A stretch of DNA of 64,000 bases. It comes from JAUIAI01 sp041396585 (lineage in GTDB: Bacteria; Pseudomonadota; Gammaproteobacteria; Burkholderiales; Burkholderiaceae_E). The notes below the pieces were generated by a model. It was not told where the DNA came from. It worked only from the letters and a program-made list of their open reading frames with translations, and searched no databases. A program made the position numbers and the translations under genes. Positions 16,406 through 25,389 of the stretch are shown here, piece after piece (position 1 is the stretch's first letter; every line of letters begins with the position of its first letter). The stretch spans positions 1 through 64,000 of the forward strand of contig JAWKYG010000016.1 of NCBI GenBank assembly GCA_041396585.1. Direction: 5' to 3'.

Positions 16406-17392
16406 ATGGCAAAGATCATCCTGGGCATCGGCAGCTCCCATACCCCGATGCTCAATGTTGCGGCCGATGAATGGCCGCTGTTCATCGAACTCGATCGCCG
16501 CCGACCGCATCTGGACAAGGAAGGGCGCCCGGCCAGCTACGACGAGCTCGTGGCAGCCGCGGATGGGTCGATGACCGAGCGCCTGAGGCCGGACGTTCTC
16601 CAGGAGCGATATCGGCAGGCAATGGCAGGGGTCGAACGGTTGGCCGATACGCTGGCCGAGGCGCCCATCGATGCCCTGATCGTCATCGGTGATGATCAGA
16701 AGGAGCTCTATCAGGATGACAATATGCCGAGCATCCTGTTCTATCGGGGCGAGACGATCCGCAACCGGCCGTTGCAGCGCAAGGGCGGGCCCGACTGGGC
16801 CAAGCGCGCGACGGCCGCGTATTACGAACGCGAGCAGGCGCGCGAGTATCCCGTGCATGTCGGTCTGGCCGAACACCTGATCGCGGATCTGATTGGTCAG
16901 TCGTTCGACATCGCTTGCGCAAACGCGATTCCCGATGAGAATCTCGGCGAGGGTCATGCATTCGCCTTCGTGCATACGCGTCTTTTGCGTCGCCGGCTGT
17001 TACCGGTGGTTCCTGTGTTCCTCAACACCTACTTCCCGCCGAACCAGCCCACGCCGGCCCGTTGTTTCCAACTGGGCAGGGCGATACGCGCGGCGGTCGA
17101 GCGCTTCCCGCAGGATCTGCGCATCGGCGTGCTGGCTTCCGGCGGGCTCAGTCATTTCACGGTCGATGAGGAGCTCGATGGGCACATCATCGAATGCCTG
17201 CGTGCCGGCAGGGGCCAGGAACTCGGTTCACTACCCACCAACAAGCTGCAGTCGGGCGCCTCGGAGATTCGCAACTGGATCTGCCTGGCCGGAGCCGTCG
17301 AACATCTCGCTGTGAGCCATCTCGACTACATTCCCGGCTATCGGACACCGGCAGGCACGGGCACGGGGCTTTGCTTTGCATCCTGGCATTGA
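16406..17392 (+). CDS. Class III extradiol dioxygenase (LigB/DODA family)
   Basis: A 328-aa Fe(II) ring-cleavage dioxygenase of the LigB superfamily. The opening IILGIGSSHTPML carries the first metal-binding His; LIVIGDDQKELY, VPVFLNTYFPPNQP and GVLASGGLSHFTVDEELD (His of the active site) follow. LigB-type enzymes open catechol rings between or beside the hydroxyls. No separate LigA-type small subunit gene is present. It lies 43 bp after Rieske gene 2 and overlaps the reductase gene by 17 bp, so hydroxylation and ring opening appear to be one operon. The exact substrate cannot be read from sequence. Confidence 0.88.
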   Translation: MAKIILGIGSSHTPMLNVAADEWPLFIELDRRRPHLDKEGRPASYDELVAAADGSMTERLRPDVLQERYRQAMAGVERLADTLAEAPIDALIVIGDDQKELYQDDNMPSILFYRGETIRNRPLQRKGGPDWAKRATAAYYEREQAREYPVHVGLAEHLIADLIGQSFDIACANAIPDENLGEGHAFAFVHTRLLRRRLLPVVPVFLNTYFPPNQPTPARCFQLGRAIRAAVERFPQDLRIGVLASGGLSHFTVDEELDGHIIECLRAGRGQELGSLPTNKLQSGASEIRNWICLAGAVEHLAVSHLDYIPGYRTPAGTGTGLCFASWH

Positions 17393-18374
17393 AGCAGCCG
17401 TTGCTGCCGATCCGTCGGTTCGGGGGGCGGCGTTGCTGAGCGTGCGATTGCGCACGATTCAGTACGCGGCCGAGGGAACCCAGCTGTTCGAGTTCGTGTC
17501 GGTCGATGGCGGGCCCATGCCGTCATTCTCGCCGGGCGCGCATATCGATCTGCATCTTCCGGGAGCCGGCATTCGCCAGTACTCGATCGCCAGTTCGCCT
17601 GGCGCGCTGGCCAGCTACTGGGTCGGTGTGAAGCACGAGCGTAACGGACGCGGTGGATCGGCGTGGCTGTTCGAGCATGCGCGGGTCGGACAGCGGTTCG
17701 AGATCAGCGCGCCGCGCAACCATTTTCCGTTGCATGAGGATGCCTCGCCGGCCTGGTTGATTGCCGGCGGAATAGGCATCACACCCATCCGTTGCATGGC
17801 CGAAGCGCTGGCTGCCTCGGGGCGGGCGTGGCGCTTGCTGTACTCGGTCAGGCAGCGGGCCCAGGCGGCTTTTGCCGACGAACTACTGGCAGCGCATGGC
17901 GCGCATGTGCAGATCCATGTCGACGAACTTGCCGGCGGCCAGCCTGTGAATCTGGCTGCCTACATCGCACAGGCACCGTTGGATGCCCATTTGTATTGTT
18001 GCGGGCCGGCTCCGATGCTCGATGCCTTCGAGGTCGCCTGCGCGGAACGTGATCCGGCCCGTGTGCATCTCGAGCGCTTCGCGCCAGTGGCCGAGGTGGC
18101 GACCGAGGGCGGCTTTACGGTGGAGCTTGCGCGGGCCCGGCGCACATTGAATATTCCGCCCGGAAAGACAATCGCCGAGGTCCTGATCGAGAACGGCATC
18201 GATGTCTCGATCTCGTGCTCGCAGGGCATTTGCGGCACCTGTGAGACCCGCGTGCTTGCCGGTGTGCCCGATCATCGTGATTCGCTGCTCTCGGAGAGCG
18301 AGAAGGCCGCGAATGACGTGATGATGATCTGTTGCTCCGGGTGCCGCTCGGGTTCGCTCGTCCTCGATCTCTGA
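17376..18374 (+). CDS. Phthalate-dioxygenase/vanillate-demethylase-type reductase
   Basis: A 332-aa electron-transfer protein with three domains in the order flavin-NAD-ferredoxin. The flavin domain carries HIDLHLPGAGIRQYSIASS; the NAD domain has LIAGGIGITPIRCMAEAL and LYCCGPAPMLDAF. The C-terminal plant-type 2Fe-2S domain has CSQGICGTCETRVL and a fourth Cys further on. It passes electrons from NADH to Rieske oxygenases. It is the only reductase in the cluster and probably serves all three Rieske proteins. It overlaps the extradiol gene by 17 bp. Confidence 0.92.
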   Translation: MHPGIEAAVAADPSVRGAALLSVRLRTIQYAAEGTQLFEFVSVDGGPMPSFSPGAHIDLHLPGAGIRQYSIASSPGALASYWVGVKHERNGRGGSAWLFEHARVGQRFEISAPRNHFPLHEDASPAWLIAGGIGITPIRCMAEALAASGRAWRLLYSVRQRAQAAFADELLAAHGAHVQIHVDELAGGQPVNLAAYIAQAPLDAHLYCCGPAPMLDAFEVACAERDPARVHLERFAPVAEVATEGGFTVELARARRTLNIPPGKTIAEVLIENGIDVSISCSQGICGTCETRVLAGVPDHRDSLLSESEKAANDVMMICCSGCRSGSLVLDL

Positions 18375-18531
18375 GGGGATGTCACGGAGGCAGCCTCCCG
18401 CGCGGGCGTGGGGGGGGCGCAGGCCTCGCGCGCTGCATGTGCAGGGTGATTTCGGCGCGCGGGGCTTCCGCTATCATCCCCAGCAGACACTCTCTGGGGG
18501 AGTACGCATCTTGGCACGCCCGGCCCGCGTG

Positions 18532-19374
18532 ATGAAGCCGTTTCCGACAAACTACGCCGAGTCGCTCGATATCCGCATCGACGACGAAGATCCTCGCTTC
18601 AATACAGCGCTCGCGCGTGGGCTGGCGATTCTTCGGGCTTTTCAGCTCGATGATCGCATGCTCTCCAACGTAGAGATCGCGCAACGCACCGGTATTCCCA
18701 AGCCCACCGTGTCGAGGCTGACCTTCACGCTGACACGCCTCGGCTACCTGGCATACCGCAGTGACTTCGGCCAGTACGAGCTGTCGGCCGGTGTGGTCGG
18801 GCTGGCCTATCCCTATCTGGCCAATCAGCCCATGCTGCCCGTGGCGCGTCCGCTGATGCAGCAACTGGCCTCCGAAACCCAGACCAATATCGGCCTGGCG
18901 GTTCGCGATGACCTCAGTGCGCTATATCTCGAATACGCCTTGGGCGAGCGCGTGCCCAATCGGCGCCAGCGGGTGGGCTTCCGCGTGCCATTGGTACGCA
19001 CGGCGATGGGGCGCGCCTGTATCGCTGCGATGAGTCCCGCCGAGCGCGAAGACTGTCTCGAACGCATCCGGCTGCATTACCCCGACACCTGGCAGGAGAT
19101 CTGGTCAGAGGTGGAGGTGGAGATCGAGCGCGCGCAGACGCGCGGCTATTGTTTCGGCATTCGAACTTTCGGCTTTGACACGGCGTCGGTTGCCGTGCCG
19201 TATCACTCGCCCACCGGCAACGGCATCATGGCGTTCAATTCGACCGCACATGTGTCCGTGAACACACCGGCCAAGCTTGCCCGTACGGGCAGGCGATTGA
19301 TCGAACTCGTGGCCGAGGTCACCCGCGAATGCGCGGCGCGGCCCGGGCAGGCGCCGTCGCTGGGGCACGGCTGA
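18532..19374 (+). CDS. IclR-family transcriptional regulator
   Basis: A 280-aa regulator with an N-terminal winged HTH (ALARGLAILRAFQL, then NVEIAQRTGIPKPTVSRLTF) and a C-terminal IclR effector domain (RTAMGRACIAAMSPAERE, GYCFGIRTFGFDTASVAVPY). IclR proteins of this PobR/PcaR-like kind control aromatic catabolism and sense small aromatics. The ATG at 18532 is chosen; a TTG at 18511 with GGGGGAG 8 nt upstream is in frame and also plausible. It is flanked by the two catabolic blocks and is the best candidate binder of the shared palindromes at 10912, 14985 and 23148. Confidence 0.9.
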   Translation: MKPFPTNYAESLDIRIDDEDPRFNTALARGLAILRAFQLDDRMLSNVEIAQRTGIPKPTVSRLTFTLTRLGYLAYRSDFGQYELSAGVVGLAYPYLANQPMLPVARPLMQQLASETQTNIGLAVRDDLSALYLEYALGERVPNRRQRVGFRVPLVRTAMGRACIAAMSPAEREDCLERIRLHYPDTWQEIWSEVEVEIERAQTRGYCFGIRTFGFDTASVAVPYHSPTGNGIMAFNSTAHVSVNTPAKLARTGRRLIELVAEVTRECAARPGQAPSLGHG

Positions 19375-19376
19375 TT

Positions 19377-20717
19377 TCAGCCGGGCGCGCTCACCGTCGG
19401 CGGATTCTCCAGCGGTACACGCGTGGCCCGTGCCAGCCGCTCATAGTAGGCCTGTTGCCAGTCGTCAGCGGGCCCGATGTGGAATGAGCCGCTTCGTGCA
19501 CCCCAGAACACCCGGCCGTCTTCGCTCCCCGGTGCCGCCTGCCCGGTCTCGGCGAGCGCACTGGCTGCTTTGAATACTCTTCGGCGTGTGCGTGCGATCA
19601 TCTGGTCGCTGGCGCCGAGGTGCTCGAAGCCGTAGTCGCTGATCGGCCCCATGGATTCGGTGATCGCCTGATCCTGCATGAAGATCATCTGGATGCCGGT
19701 GTAGACCTCGTTGCGTCGCTGCGCATCCCGATCGATTTCGTAGTCGTTCTCGGCGCGAGCGCGCGGTCGGTGTCGCCCGTACCAGCCGGTGTCGTTGGGT
19801 AGGAACTCGATGCTGGCCTGAAAGCCGGGAATCGGCTTGCCGTTCTTCAGGGGCATGCCCGAATACACGCTGTTGTGGCGTTTCCAGCCCACCTGCAGGA
19901 CCATCGTGTGATCGTCGTCCATCGGCACCCATGCGCGTGCGCCGACATGGTTGTCGAAATCGGCATTCGGCGCCTGGGTCCAGAATGGCAACATGAAGTT
20001 TGCAATCCGCCACGACATCCGGCCATCGGCGTCGAGCCGGTGCGCGCCGTAGCAGGTTCCCCAGGGTGTGTCGATCACCTGGTATTCGGGCGCGCGATCA
20101 ACCACGGTGTGACGCATCGGGTGCTCTGCCTGAAAATCATCCGGGCCAGCGCTGCCGGCATGCAGAAAGCCGAAGTGCGAGGTATCGATATCACCCTCCA
20201 GCGCCTGCAGCCAGTTGCACTCGCGCTGCACGAAGCGAAACGAGGTTTCCTCGGCGGGGGCGAGCGTGGCCTCGATCATGGGCAGGGGCGGAGCCTGCTC
20301 GCGAGCGCCCATGTACACCCAGATCAGGCCGTTACGTTCGGCCACCTTGTAGGCCTTTGCCGGCGCCTTGTCGCAGTAGCGCTGCTCGGGGCGGACATTG
20401 GGCATATCGATGCAGTTGCCCTCGACGTCGAACTTCCAGCCGTGATACACGCAGCGGATGCCGTGGTCTTCGTTGCGGCCCAGAAACAGCGAGGCGCAGC
20501 GGTGCGGGCAACGATGATCCATGACGCCCACGCGCCCGGCGGTGTCGCGAAATGCGATCAGCTTTTCGCCCAGCAGCATCAGGCGCATGGGGTCACCGTC
20601 GGCGATCAGCTCGCCAGACAGCGCCGCCGGCAGCCAGTACTGACGCATGAACTCGCCCATCACCGTGCCCGGGCCCACCCGGCGCATGTTCTCTGCCTGC
20701 GTTGTCACCTCATTCAT
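19377..20717 (-). CDS. Rieske oxygenase alpha subunit 3
   Basis: A 446-aa paralogue of the other two Rieske proteins, intact. CPHRC and CVYHGWKFD bind the 2Fe-2S cluster; EGDIDTSHFGFLH carries the mononuclear iron ligands. Its first 160 residues are almost identical to Rieske 2 because of the 420-bp tract, but from residue 155 on the substrate domain differs greatly (FLPNDTGWYGRHRPRARAEN in place of NTTDWYGRWRLAAN), implying a different substrate. It is third in a minus-strand operon after the carboxylesterase and a PNPOx-like gene, with an 8-bp overlap to the latter. Convergent with the IclR gene, 2 bp apart. Confidence 0.9.
   Translation of the reverse strand: MNEVTTQAENMRRVGPGTVMGEFMRQYWLPAALSGELIADGDPMRLMLLGEKLIAFRDTAGRVGVMDHRCPHRCASLFLGRNEDHGIRCVYHGWKFDVEGNCIDMPNVRPEQRYCDKAPAKAYKVAERNGLIWVYMGAREQAPPLPMIEATLAPAEETSFRFVQRECNWLQALEGDIDTSHFGFLHAGSAGPDDFQAEHPMRHTVVDRAPEYQVIDTPWGTCYGAHRLDADGRMSWRIANFMLPFWTQAPNADFDNHVGARAWVPMDDDHTMVLQVGWKRHNSVYSGMPLKNGKPIPGFQASIEFLPNDTGWYGRHRPRARAENDYEIDRDAQRRNEVYTGIQMIFMQDQAITESMGPISDYGFEHLGASDQMIARTRRRVFKAASALAETGQAAPGSEDGRVFWGARSGSFHIGPADDWQQAYYERLARATRVPLENPPTVSAPG
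20263..20682 (-). repeat. 420-bp inverted repeat arm B (gene conversion tract)
   Basis: Complement of 15066-15485 with about four mismatches by eye. Together the arms enclose 4.8 kb holding the rest of Rieske gene 2, the extradiol, reductase and IclR genes and most of Rieske gene 3. Confidence 0.9.
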
Positions 20718-21513
20718 CGATGTTCTCCTCGCGTTGCATCAGGATTCGGTCGATCTGCCCGCCCGGGCCCAGGCCGGCATAGCCTTCTACACGGTCGAGC
20801 GTGATGATCACGGCCACACCGAGGCGAGCGAAGTCGTGTTCACGCTCGGCACGCGGCGCCTTCGCGTAGACGCGCTCGCGATCGGCCGGCAGCTCACTGA
20901 CCCGCGCCCGTCCCTGGAACTGATAGGTGGCCTTGCTGGATTCATGGCGATACATCAACGCGACGCGCGGATTGAGCGTGATCGACCGCAGAAAGCGTCC
21001 GCCGGAATTACGAACCCAGAGCCCCAGTTCGTCATCGCCGATCGTCTGCACGGATCCCCGGAACGACAATACGGGCTGGCCGCTGAAATCCGTGTACGCG
21101 AGCAGCATCGGCGACTTGGATTCCAGCGCCGTGTTGATTCTGGCCGCGAGCTCGGCGCTCAGGCGCACCGGGGTGGCTGGCGGGGGCGGCGGCGGTGTTC
21201 GCTGCTGTTCAATGCGAAGCAGGCCATCGTCCGAGGGATGCAGGGTCAGCACCAGTCCAGCCCCCGACGAACCGTCCGGCTGGTACCCGCTCAGACGGAT
21301 GCGATCACCGTCGGGCTGGGCCGGGCCCCAGGCGAGCCGACGATAGCGGTCATCGTCGATCAGCCTCGCGATGACCGCATCACGGCCCTCGACTCTGTCG
21401 TTGAGCGCCACCAGCGTGATCTGCGGGACGAGCAATCCGAGCATGGCGCTACGGTCGGCACCGGCGAGTGCCGCCCGGAATCTCTCGCCAGCCGCGAGTC
21501 GTGATTCATTCAT
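20710..21513 (-). CDS. Two-domain protein: SnoaL-like plus PNPOx-type flavin domain
   Basis: A 267-aa protein. Residues 1-105 look like a SnoaL/NTF2-like domain (FRAALAGADRSAMLGLLVP, LIDDDRYRRLAWGP). A proline linker (TPPPPPPATP, about 106-115) leads to a pyridoxamine-phosphate-oxidase-like split-barrel (AARINTALESKSPMLLAYTD, LSFRGSVQTIGDDELGLWVR, KATYQFQGRARV). Such domains bind FMN or related cofactors and often act as flavin reductases or decarboxylating enzymes. It overlaps both operon neighbours by 8 bp, so it is translationally coupled to the carboxylesterase and Rieske 3. Its role in the pathway is not known. Confidence 0.7.
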   Translation of the reverse strand: MNESRLAAGERFRAALAGADRSAMLGLLVPQITLVALNDRVEGRDAVIARLIDDDRYRRLAWGPAQPDGDRIRLSGYQPDGSSGAGLVLTLHPSDDGLLRIEQQRTPPPPPPATPVRLSAELAARINTALESKSPMLLAYTDFSGQPVLSFRGSVQTIGDDELGLWVRNSGGRFLRSITLNPRVALMYRHESSKATYQFQGRARVSELPADRERVYAKAPRAEREHDFARLGVAVIITLDRVEGYAGLGPGGQIDRILMQREENIDE

Positions 21514-23026
21514 GTCCGCCTTCCGTCCGATAACGTTGGCTTTGCACGCGGTCTATGAAGCCGATTGCGCCCGCGCGCCAGTGTCGGCCGGCCATTGGGG
21601 GGTCGTCGAAAGTCATGTGTTCGCCGTGAGCAGGGTCATAGACCGGCCAGGGCGGCAGCCCTGCGCCATTGACGTCACCGGTCTTGATGAAACGAACCCA
21701 GGCACCGTGCATAGCGTCGGCGGTACGCTGATCGCCCTCGTCGAACACCTTTGCCGCCTCTGGCATACGGGCCAGCGTGTCGAACGCGTAGGGCACCTCG
21801 TCGCCGTGGTGGGGGCCGTCGGGCGCGCCGGCCGCGCGCCTGCGAAAGACATATCGGTAGGTGGGGCGCTCAGGTGCCATGGCCAGCGCCAGGCGCCAGG
21901 CGCCATAATTGAACTGGGTGTCGGCGAACAACTCGGCCACTCGCGCGCGCACCTGAGCGTCGTTGCTCGCCGGATAACAGGCCATCGCTTCTTCGGCGGC
22001 GGGGCCGAAGTTCTCCTGCAGCAGGCGGTGATAGGCATCGAGGGAATCGACGGTCCAGTCGCGCGTGAGCTTGCTGCCCTCGTCTTCGTTGGTGCCCACG
22101 ATCAGCGGCACACGCATGAAGCGCCGTGCCTCGAGCGCAGGCAGCTCGTCGCCAGGCACCAGGACGCCATCGCGGATCGGCCGCAACAACCGGGCGCCCG
22201 TGAGGCTGCGCATCTTCGGGACCATTCGAGAGGTCAGACCGAGCAGCTCTTTGGCCGACAGCGAGCGCAACGCATGGATGTCAGCTCCGAGGACCAGGCC
22301 GGCCTGTTCAGCGTCGGCGAGCTTGCCGAGCGGCCGGCAACTGCCGGGGCTGTGCAAGATGGCCTGGTCGAACAAGCCTGTGGCCCGCGGGATGGTGAGC
22401 AGCAGGGCGATCGATGCCGAGCCTGCGGAGACGCCTGCCACGGTGATTCGATCGGGGGCACCGCCGAATGCGGCGATGTGCTCGCGCACCCAGCGTAGCG
22501 CGGCCATTTGATCGAGCAGGCCGTAATTGCCCGAGATGCCTTCTGGCGATTCGGCGCTCAGCGCCGGATGGGCGAAAAAGCCGAACAGGCCCGAGCGATA
22601 GTTGAATGTCACGACGAGGATGCCCTGCCGCGCGAAGGCTTCGCCGTCGCAACGCAGATCAGAGCCGCTGCCGCGCGTGAATCCACCGCCGTGAAACCAG
22701 ACGAGCACCGGCGCCCCGCCGGCCGGTGGCTCCGCGGGCGCCCATATGTTCAGCCGAAGACAGTCCTCGCTTTGCGCCACGGCGCGAAGCAGCGGATCGG
22801 CTGCCTGCGGAAAGTCGTCACCGAACTGATCGGCGGGCAGGACGCCCGTCCATGGTGCAACCGGTGTCGGTGCGCGCCAACGTGTTTCGGCGGCGGGCGG
22901 CTGCGCGTAACGCAGGCCAAGGAAACGGCGCACAGCACCGTCCGTGCCGCTTACCCGGCCCAGGCCGGTATCGACAATGATCGGCGCGAGCGTGTTGCCG
23001 CGCACGTTCTCGGAACGGATCTGCAT
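21506..23026 (-). CDS. Type B carboxylesterase
   Basis: A roughly 506-aa alpha/beta hydrolase. The nucleophile is the Ser in VAGVSAGSASIALLL; the oxyanion segment is VLVWFHGGGFTRGSG; SEDCLRLNIW is the second family signature; the acid is in GTNEDEGSKL and the His in GPHHGDEVPYAFD. It cleaves carboxylic esters. The ATG at 23026 follows ACAGGTG and gives the usual short lead before APIIVDTGLGRVSG; upstream in-frame starts (to 23083) lack an SD. It opens the minus-strand operon with the PNPOx-like and Rieske 3 genes, which suggests that the pathway starts from an aromatic ester. Confidence 0.88.
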   Translation of the reverse strand: MQIRSENVRGNTLAPIIVDTGLGRVSGTDGAVRRFLGLRYAQPPAAETRWRAPTPVAPWTGVLPADQFGDDFPQAADPLLRAVAQSEDCLRLNIWAPAEPPAGGAPVLVWFHGGGFTRGSGSDLRCDGEAFARQGILVVTFNYRSGLFGFFAHPALSAESPEGISGNYGLLDQMAALRWVREHIAAFGGAPDRITVAGVSAGSASIALLLTIPRATGLFDQAILHSPGSCRPLGKLADAEQAGLVLGADIHALRSLSAKELLGLTSRMVPKMRSLTGARLLRPIRDGVLVPGDELPALEARRFMRVPLIVGTNEDEGSKLTRDWTVDSLDAYHRLLQENFGPAAEEAMACYPASNDAQVRARVAELFADTQFNYGAWRLALAMAPERPTYRYVFRRRAAGAPDGPHHGDEVPYAFDTLARMPEAAKVFDEGDQRTADAMHGAWVRFIKTGDVNGAGLPPWPVYDPAHGEHMTFDDPPMAGRHWRAGAIGFIDRVQSQRYRTEGGHE

Positions 23027-23147
23027 CGGGTTCGTCACCTGTCGAGGGCAGATCGCCATAGCCGCGTGAAGACCCTGCATCAACGCCTGGCCAGCAATCC
23101 GCTATTCCCCCAAAGTTGTCATGCAGCTTAGTGCATGTCAACATAAA

Positions 23148-23167
23148 TAGAACATAATTCCGTTCTA
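23148..23167. promoter_or_regulatory. Divergent operator between carboxylesterase and tctB
   Basis: TAGAAC-N8-GTTCTA (23148-23167) is a perfect inverted repeat in an AT-rich patch. Read on the minus strand, 23162-23148 is CGGAATTATGTTCTA, which resembles the TGGAATTAGATTTCA and TGAAATACTATTTCA sites. CATAAT (23153-23158) is a possible -10 for tctB. A shared regulator is inferred. Confidence 0.5.
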
Positions 23168-23212
23168 AGACTTCCGCTCCCGTTGGGGCGGCAAAGCGAG
23201 GAGGAGACAACC

Positions 23213-23674
23213 ATGCGCTTGCGCAACAGCCGCGACTTCATTGCGGGTTCGTTGTTCGCCCTGTTCGGGTTCAGCGTCTTTACTTACGCGCAGCGCTATG
23301 ACATCGGCACGGCCGACGAAATGGGCCCCGGGTATTTCCCCGCCATGCTCGGGCTGCTGCTCGCGATTCTCGGTGTGACCATCGGCCTGCGCGCGTTCTC
23401 CCGGGCCGCACCCGTGCAGCGGGTGCGGCCACCGGTCTGGTATCCGCTGCTGCTCATTCTCGGCTCCGTCGCGGCGTTCGCATTCGCGCTGCCCGTGCTC
23501 GGCTATCCGATCGCCTTGCTCTTTCTGATCGTCGGCTCGGCGCTTGGCGGCGACGAATTCAGCTGGCCCGAGGTTCTGCTCGCCTATGCCGTGCTGCTGG
23601 CGGTCAGCTATCTCGTCTTCATTCGCGGGCTGGGTCTGCCCTTGCAGGTCTGGCCGGCATTCATGCATCACTAG
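23213..23674 (+). CDS. tctB: Tripartite tricarboxylate transporter TctB subunit
   Basis: A 153-aa small membrane subunit with four predicted helices (DFIAGSLFALFGFSVFTY, MLGLLLAILGVTIGL, PLLLILGSVAAFAFALPVL, VLLAYAVLLAVSYLVFI). The segment ADEMGPGYFPAMLG is the TctB family hallmark. With TctA and a Bug binding protein it imports carboxylates across the inner membrane. GAGGAGA precedes the ATG. TctA follows 56 bp downstream. No tctC is adjacent; the two Bug proteins at 10.9-13.0 kb probably serve. Confidence 0.9.
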   Translation: MRLRNSRDFIAGSLFALFGFSVFTYAQRYDIGTADEMGPGYFPAMLGLLLAILGVTIGLRAFSRAAPVQRVRPPVWYPLLLILGSVAAFAFALPVLGYPIALLFLIVGSALGGDEFSWPEVLLAYAVLLAVSYLVFIRGLGLPLQVWPAFMHH

Positions 23675-23730
23675 CGGGCGGCTCGCCGCTACTTCGTCGA
23701 TTACGACGCTCAGCAATCGAGGTGCCTCTG

Positions 23731-25239
23731 GTGGAATCGCTCCTGTCCAACCTTGCCCTGGGATTCGCCGCTGCGGCGACTCCCGAGAACCTGATGTATT
23801 GCTTCATCGGTGTTCTGCTTGGCACGCTGATCGGCGTGCTGCCCGGGATCGGCCCCCTGGCCACGATCGCGATGCTGTTGCCAGTGACGTATTCGCTGAG
23901 TGATCCGACGTCAGCACTGATCATGCTGGCAGGCATTTATTACGGTGCCCAGTATGGCGGTTCCACCACGGCCATCCTGGTCAACCTGCCGGGCGAGGCG
24001 TCGTCGGTCATCACGGTGATCGACGGCTATCAGATGGCCCGCAAGGGGCGTGCCGGTGCGGCCCTGAGTATCGCTGCGCTGGGTTCTTTCTTCGCCGGTT
24101 CGGTCGCCACCTTTCTGATTGCCGCATTCGCACCCGCGCTGGCCTCGCTGGCCTTCGAGTTCGGCGCCACCGAATACTTTGCCTTGATGACGCTCGGTTT
24201 GATCGCGGCGGTAGTCCTGGCCAACGGGCCGATCCTGAAGGCGCTGGCGATGGTGGTGACCGGCCTTACCTTCGGGATGGTGGGTACGGACGTGAACACC
24301 GGAGTCGAGCGGTTTACGTTCGGCATTCCGGAACTGGCCGACGGGCTCCCGTTCGTGGCCATGGCCATGGGCATCTTCGGCTTTGGCGAGATCATCGGCA
24401 ATCTCGAGCGTGCCGAGCGGCGCGATGTGTTCGCGAGCAAGGTGTCCAGCCTGTTGCCCTCGGGCCCCGAGTTTCGACGCGCGGCGCCGGCGGTTCTGCG
24501 CGGGACCCTGATCGGTTCGGTGCTGGGTGTTCTTCCTGGCGGCGGGGCGGTGTTGTCGGCGTTTTCGTCCTATGCCATCGAGAAGAAGGTCTCCAAGCAT
24601 CCGGAGGAGTTCGGGCATGGTGCGATCGAGGGGGTGGCCGGGCCGGAATCGGCCAACAATGCCGGTGCGCAGATGTCGTTCGTTCCCATGCTGACGCTGG
24701 GCATCCCGACCAATGCGGTCATGGCCCTGATGGTGGCCGGCATGATGGTTCACAACATCAATCCGGGCCCGCAGGTGATGACCACCAATCCCACCTTGTT
24801 CTGGGGGCTGATTGCCTCGATGTGGGTCGGCAATCTGATGCTGGTGATCCTGAATCTGCCGCTGATCGGCATCTGGATCCGCTTGCTGTCGGTGCCGTAT
24901 CGCTTGCTTTATCCAGCCATTCTGATGTTCTGCTGCATCGGCGCCTACTCGGTCAACAACAATGTCTGGGACGTCTATATGACGATTCCATTCGCGATTC
25001 TGGGCTATCTTTTCAAGCGCCTCGATTGCGAGCCGGCACCGCTGATTCTCGGCTACGTGCTGGGCATGCTGATGGAGGAATACCTGCGGCGCGCGATGCT
25101 GATCTCCGGTGGCGACTGGTCGGTGTTCGTGACCCGCCCGCTGTCTTTGGCGCTTCTGCTGATCGCCGCGGCGGCACTGATCATGGTTGCCGTGCCGGCC
25201 ATTCGCAGTCAGCGGGAGTTCGCGTTCCAGGAAGACTGA
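23731..25239 (+). CDS. tctA: Tripartite tricarboxylate transporter TctA subunit
   Basis: A 502-aa permease with about 11-12 membrane segments. Family hallmarks are IGVLLGTLIGVLPGIGPLAT, YYGAQYGGSTTAILVNLPGE and the second repeat SVLGVLPGGGAVLSAFSSYA, then GPESANNAGAQMSFVPMLTL. GTG at 23731 is preferred: GAGG lies 8 nt upstream and the N-terminus then matches the family; a GTG at 23722 overlaps that SD. It forms the channel part of the transporter with TctB. Cargo is unknown but is likely the aromatic carboxylate degraded by the surrounding enzymes. Confidence 0.92.
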   Translation: MESLLSNLALGFAAAATPENLMYCFIGVLLGTLIGVLPGIGPLATIAMLLPVTYSLSDPTSALIMLAGIYYGAQYGGSTTAILVNLPGEASSVITVIDGYQMARKGRAGAALSIAALGSFFAGSVATFLIAAFAPALASLAFEFGATEYFALMTLGLIAAVVLANGPILKALAMVVTGLTFGMVGTDVNTGVERFTFGIPELADGLPFVAMAMGIFGFGEIIGNLERAERRDVFASKVSSLLPSGPEFRRAAPAVLRGTLIGSVLGVLPGGGAVLSAFSSYAIEKKVSKHPEEFGHGAIEGVAGPESANNAGAQMSFVPMLTLGIPTNAVMALMVAGMMVHNINPGPQVMTTNPTLFWGLIASMWVGNLMLVILNLPLIGIWIRLLSVPYRLLYPAILMFCCIGAYSVNNNVWDVYMTIPFAILGYLFKRLDCEPAPLILGYVLGMLMEEYLRRAMLISGGDWSVFVTRPLSLALLLIAAAALIMVAVPAIRSQREFAFQED

Positions 25240-25389
25240 GCGCGATGGCGCCCGCGCAAGCACTCCTGTCGAATGGAAATCGATGGCAACATCAGCGGGC
25301 GCTTATCGGCCGGACATGAAGGCAGGCGAGCCGGTCTCGTGGCTCGCCCGGGAGTATGGGTCAGTTGCGGATTCACGGACCGGGCCGAT

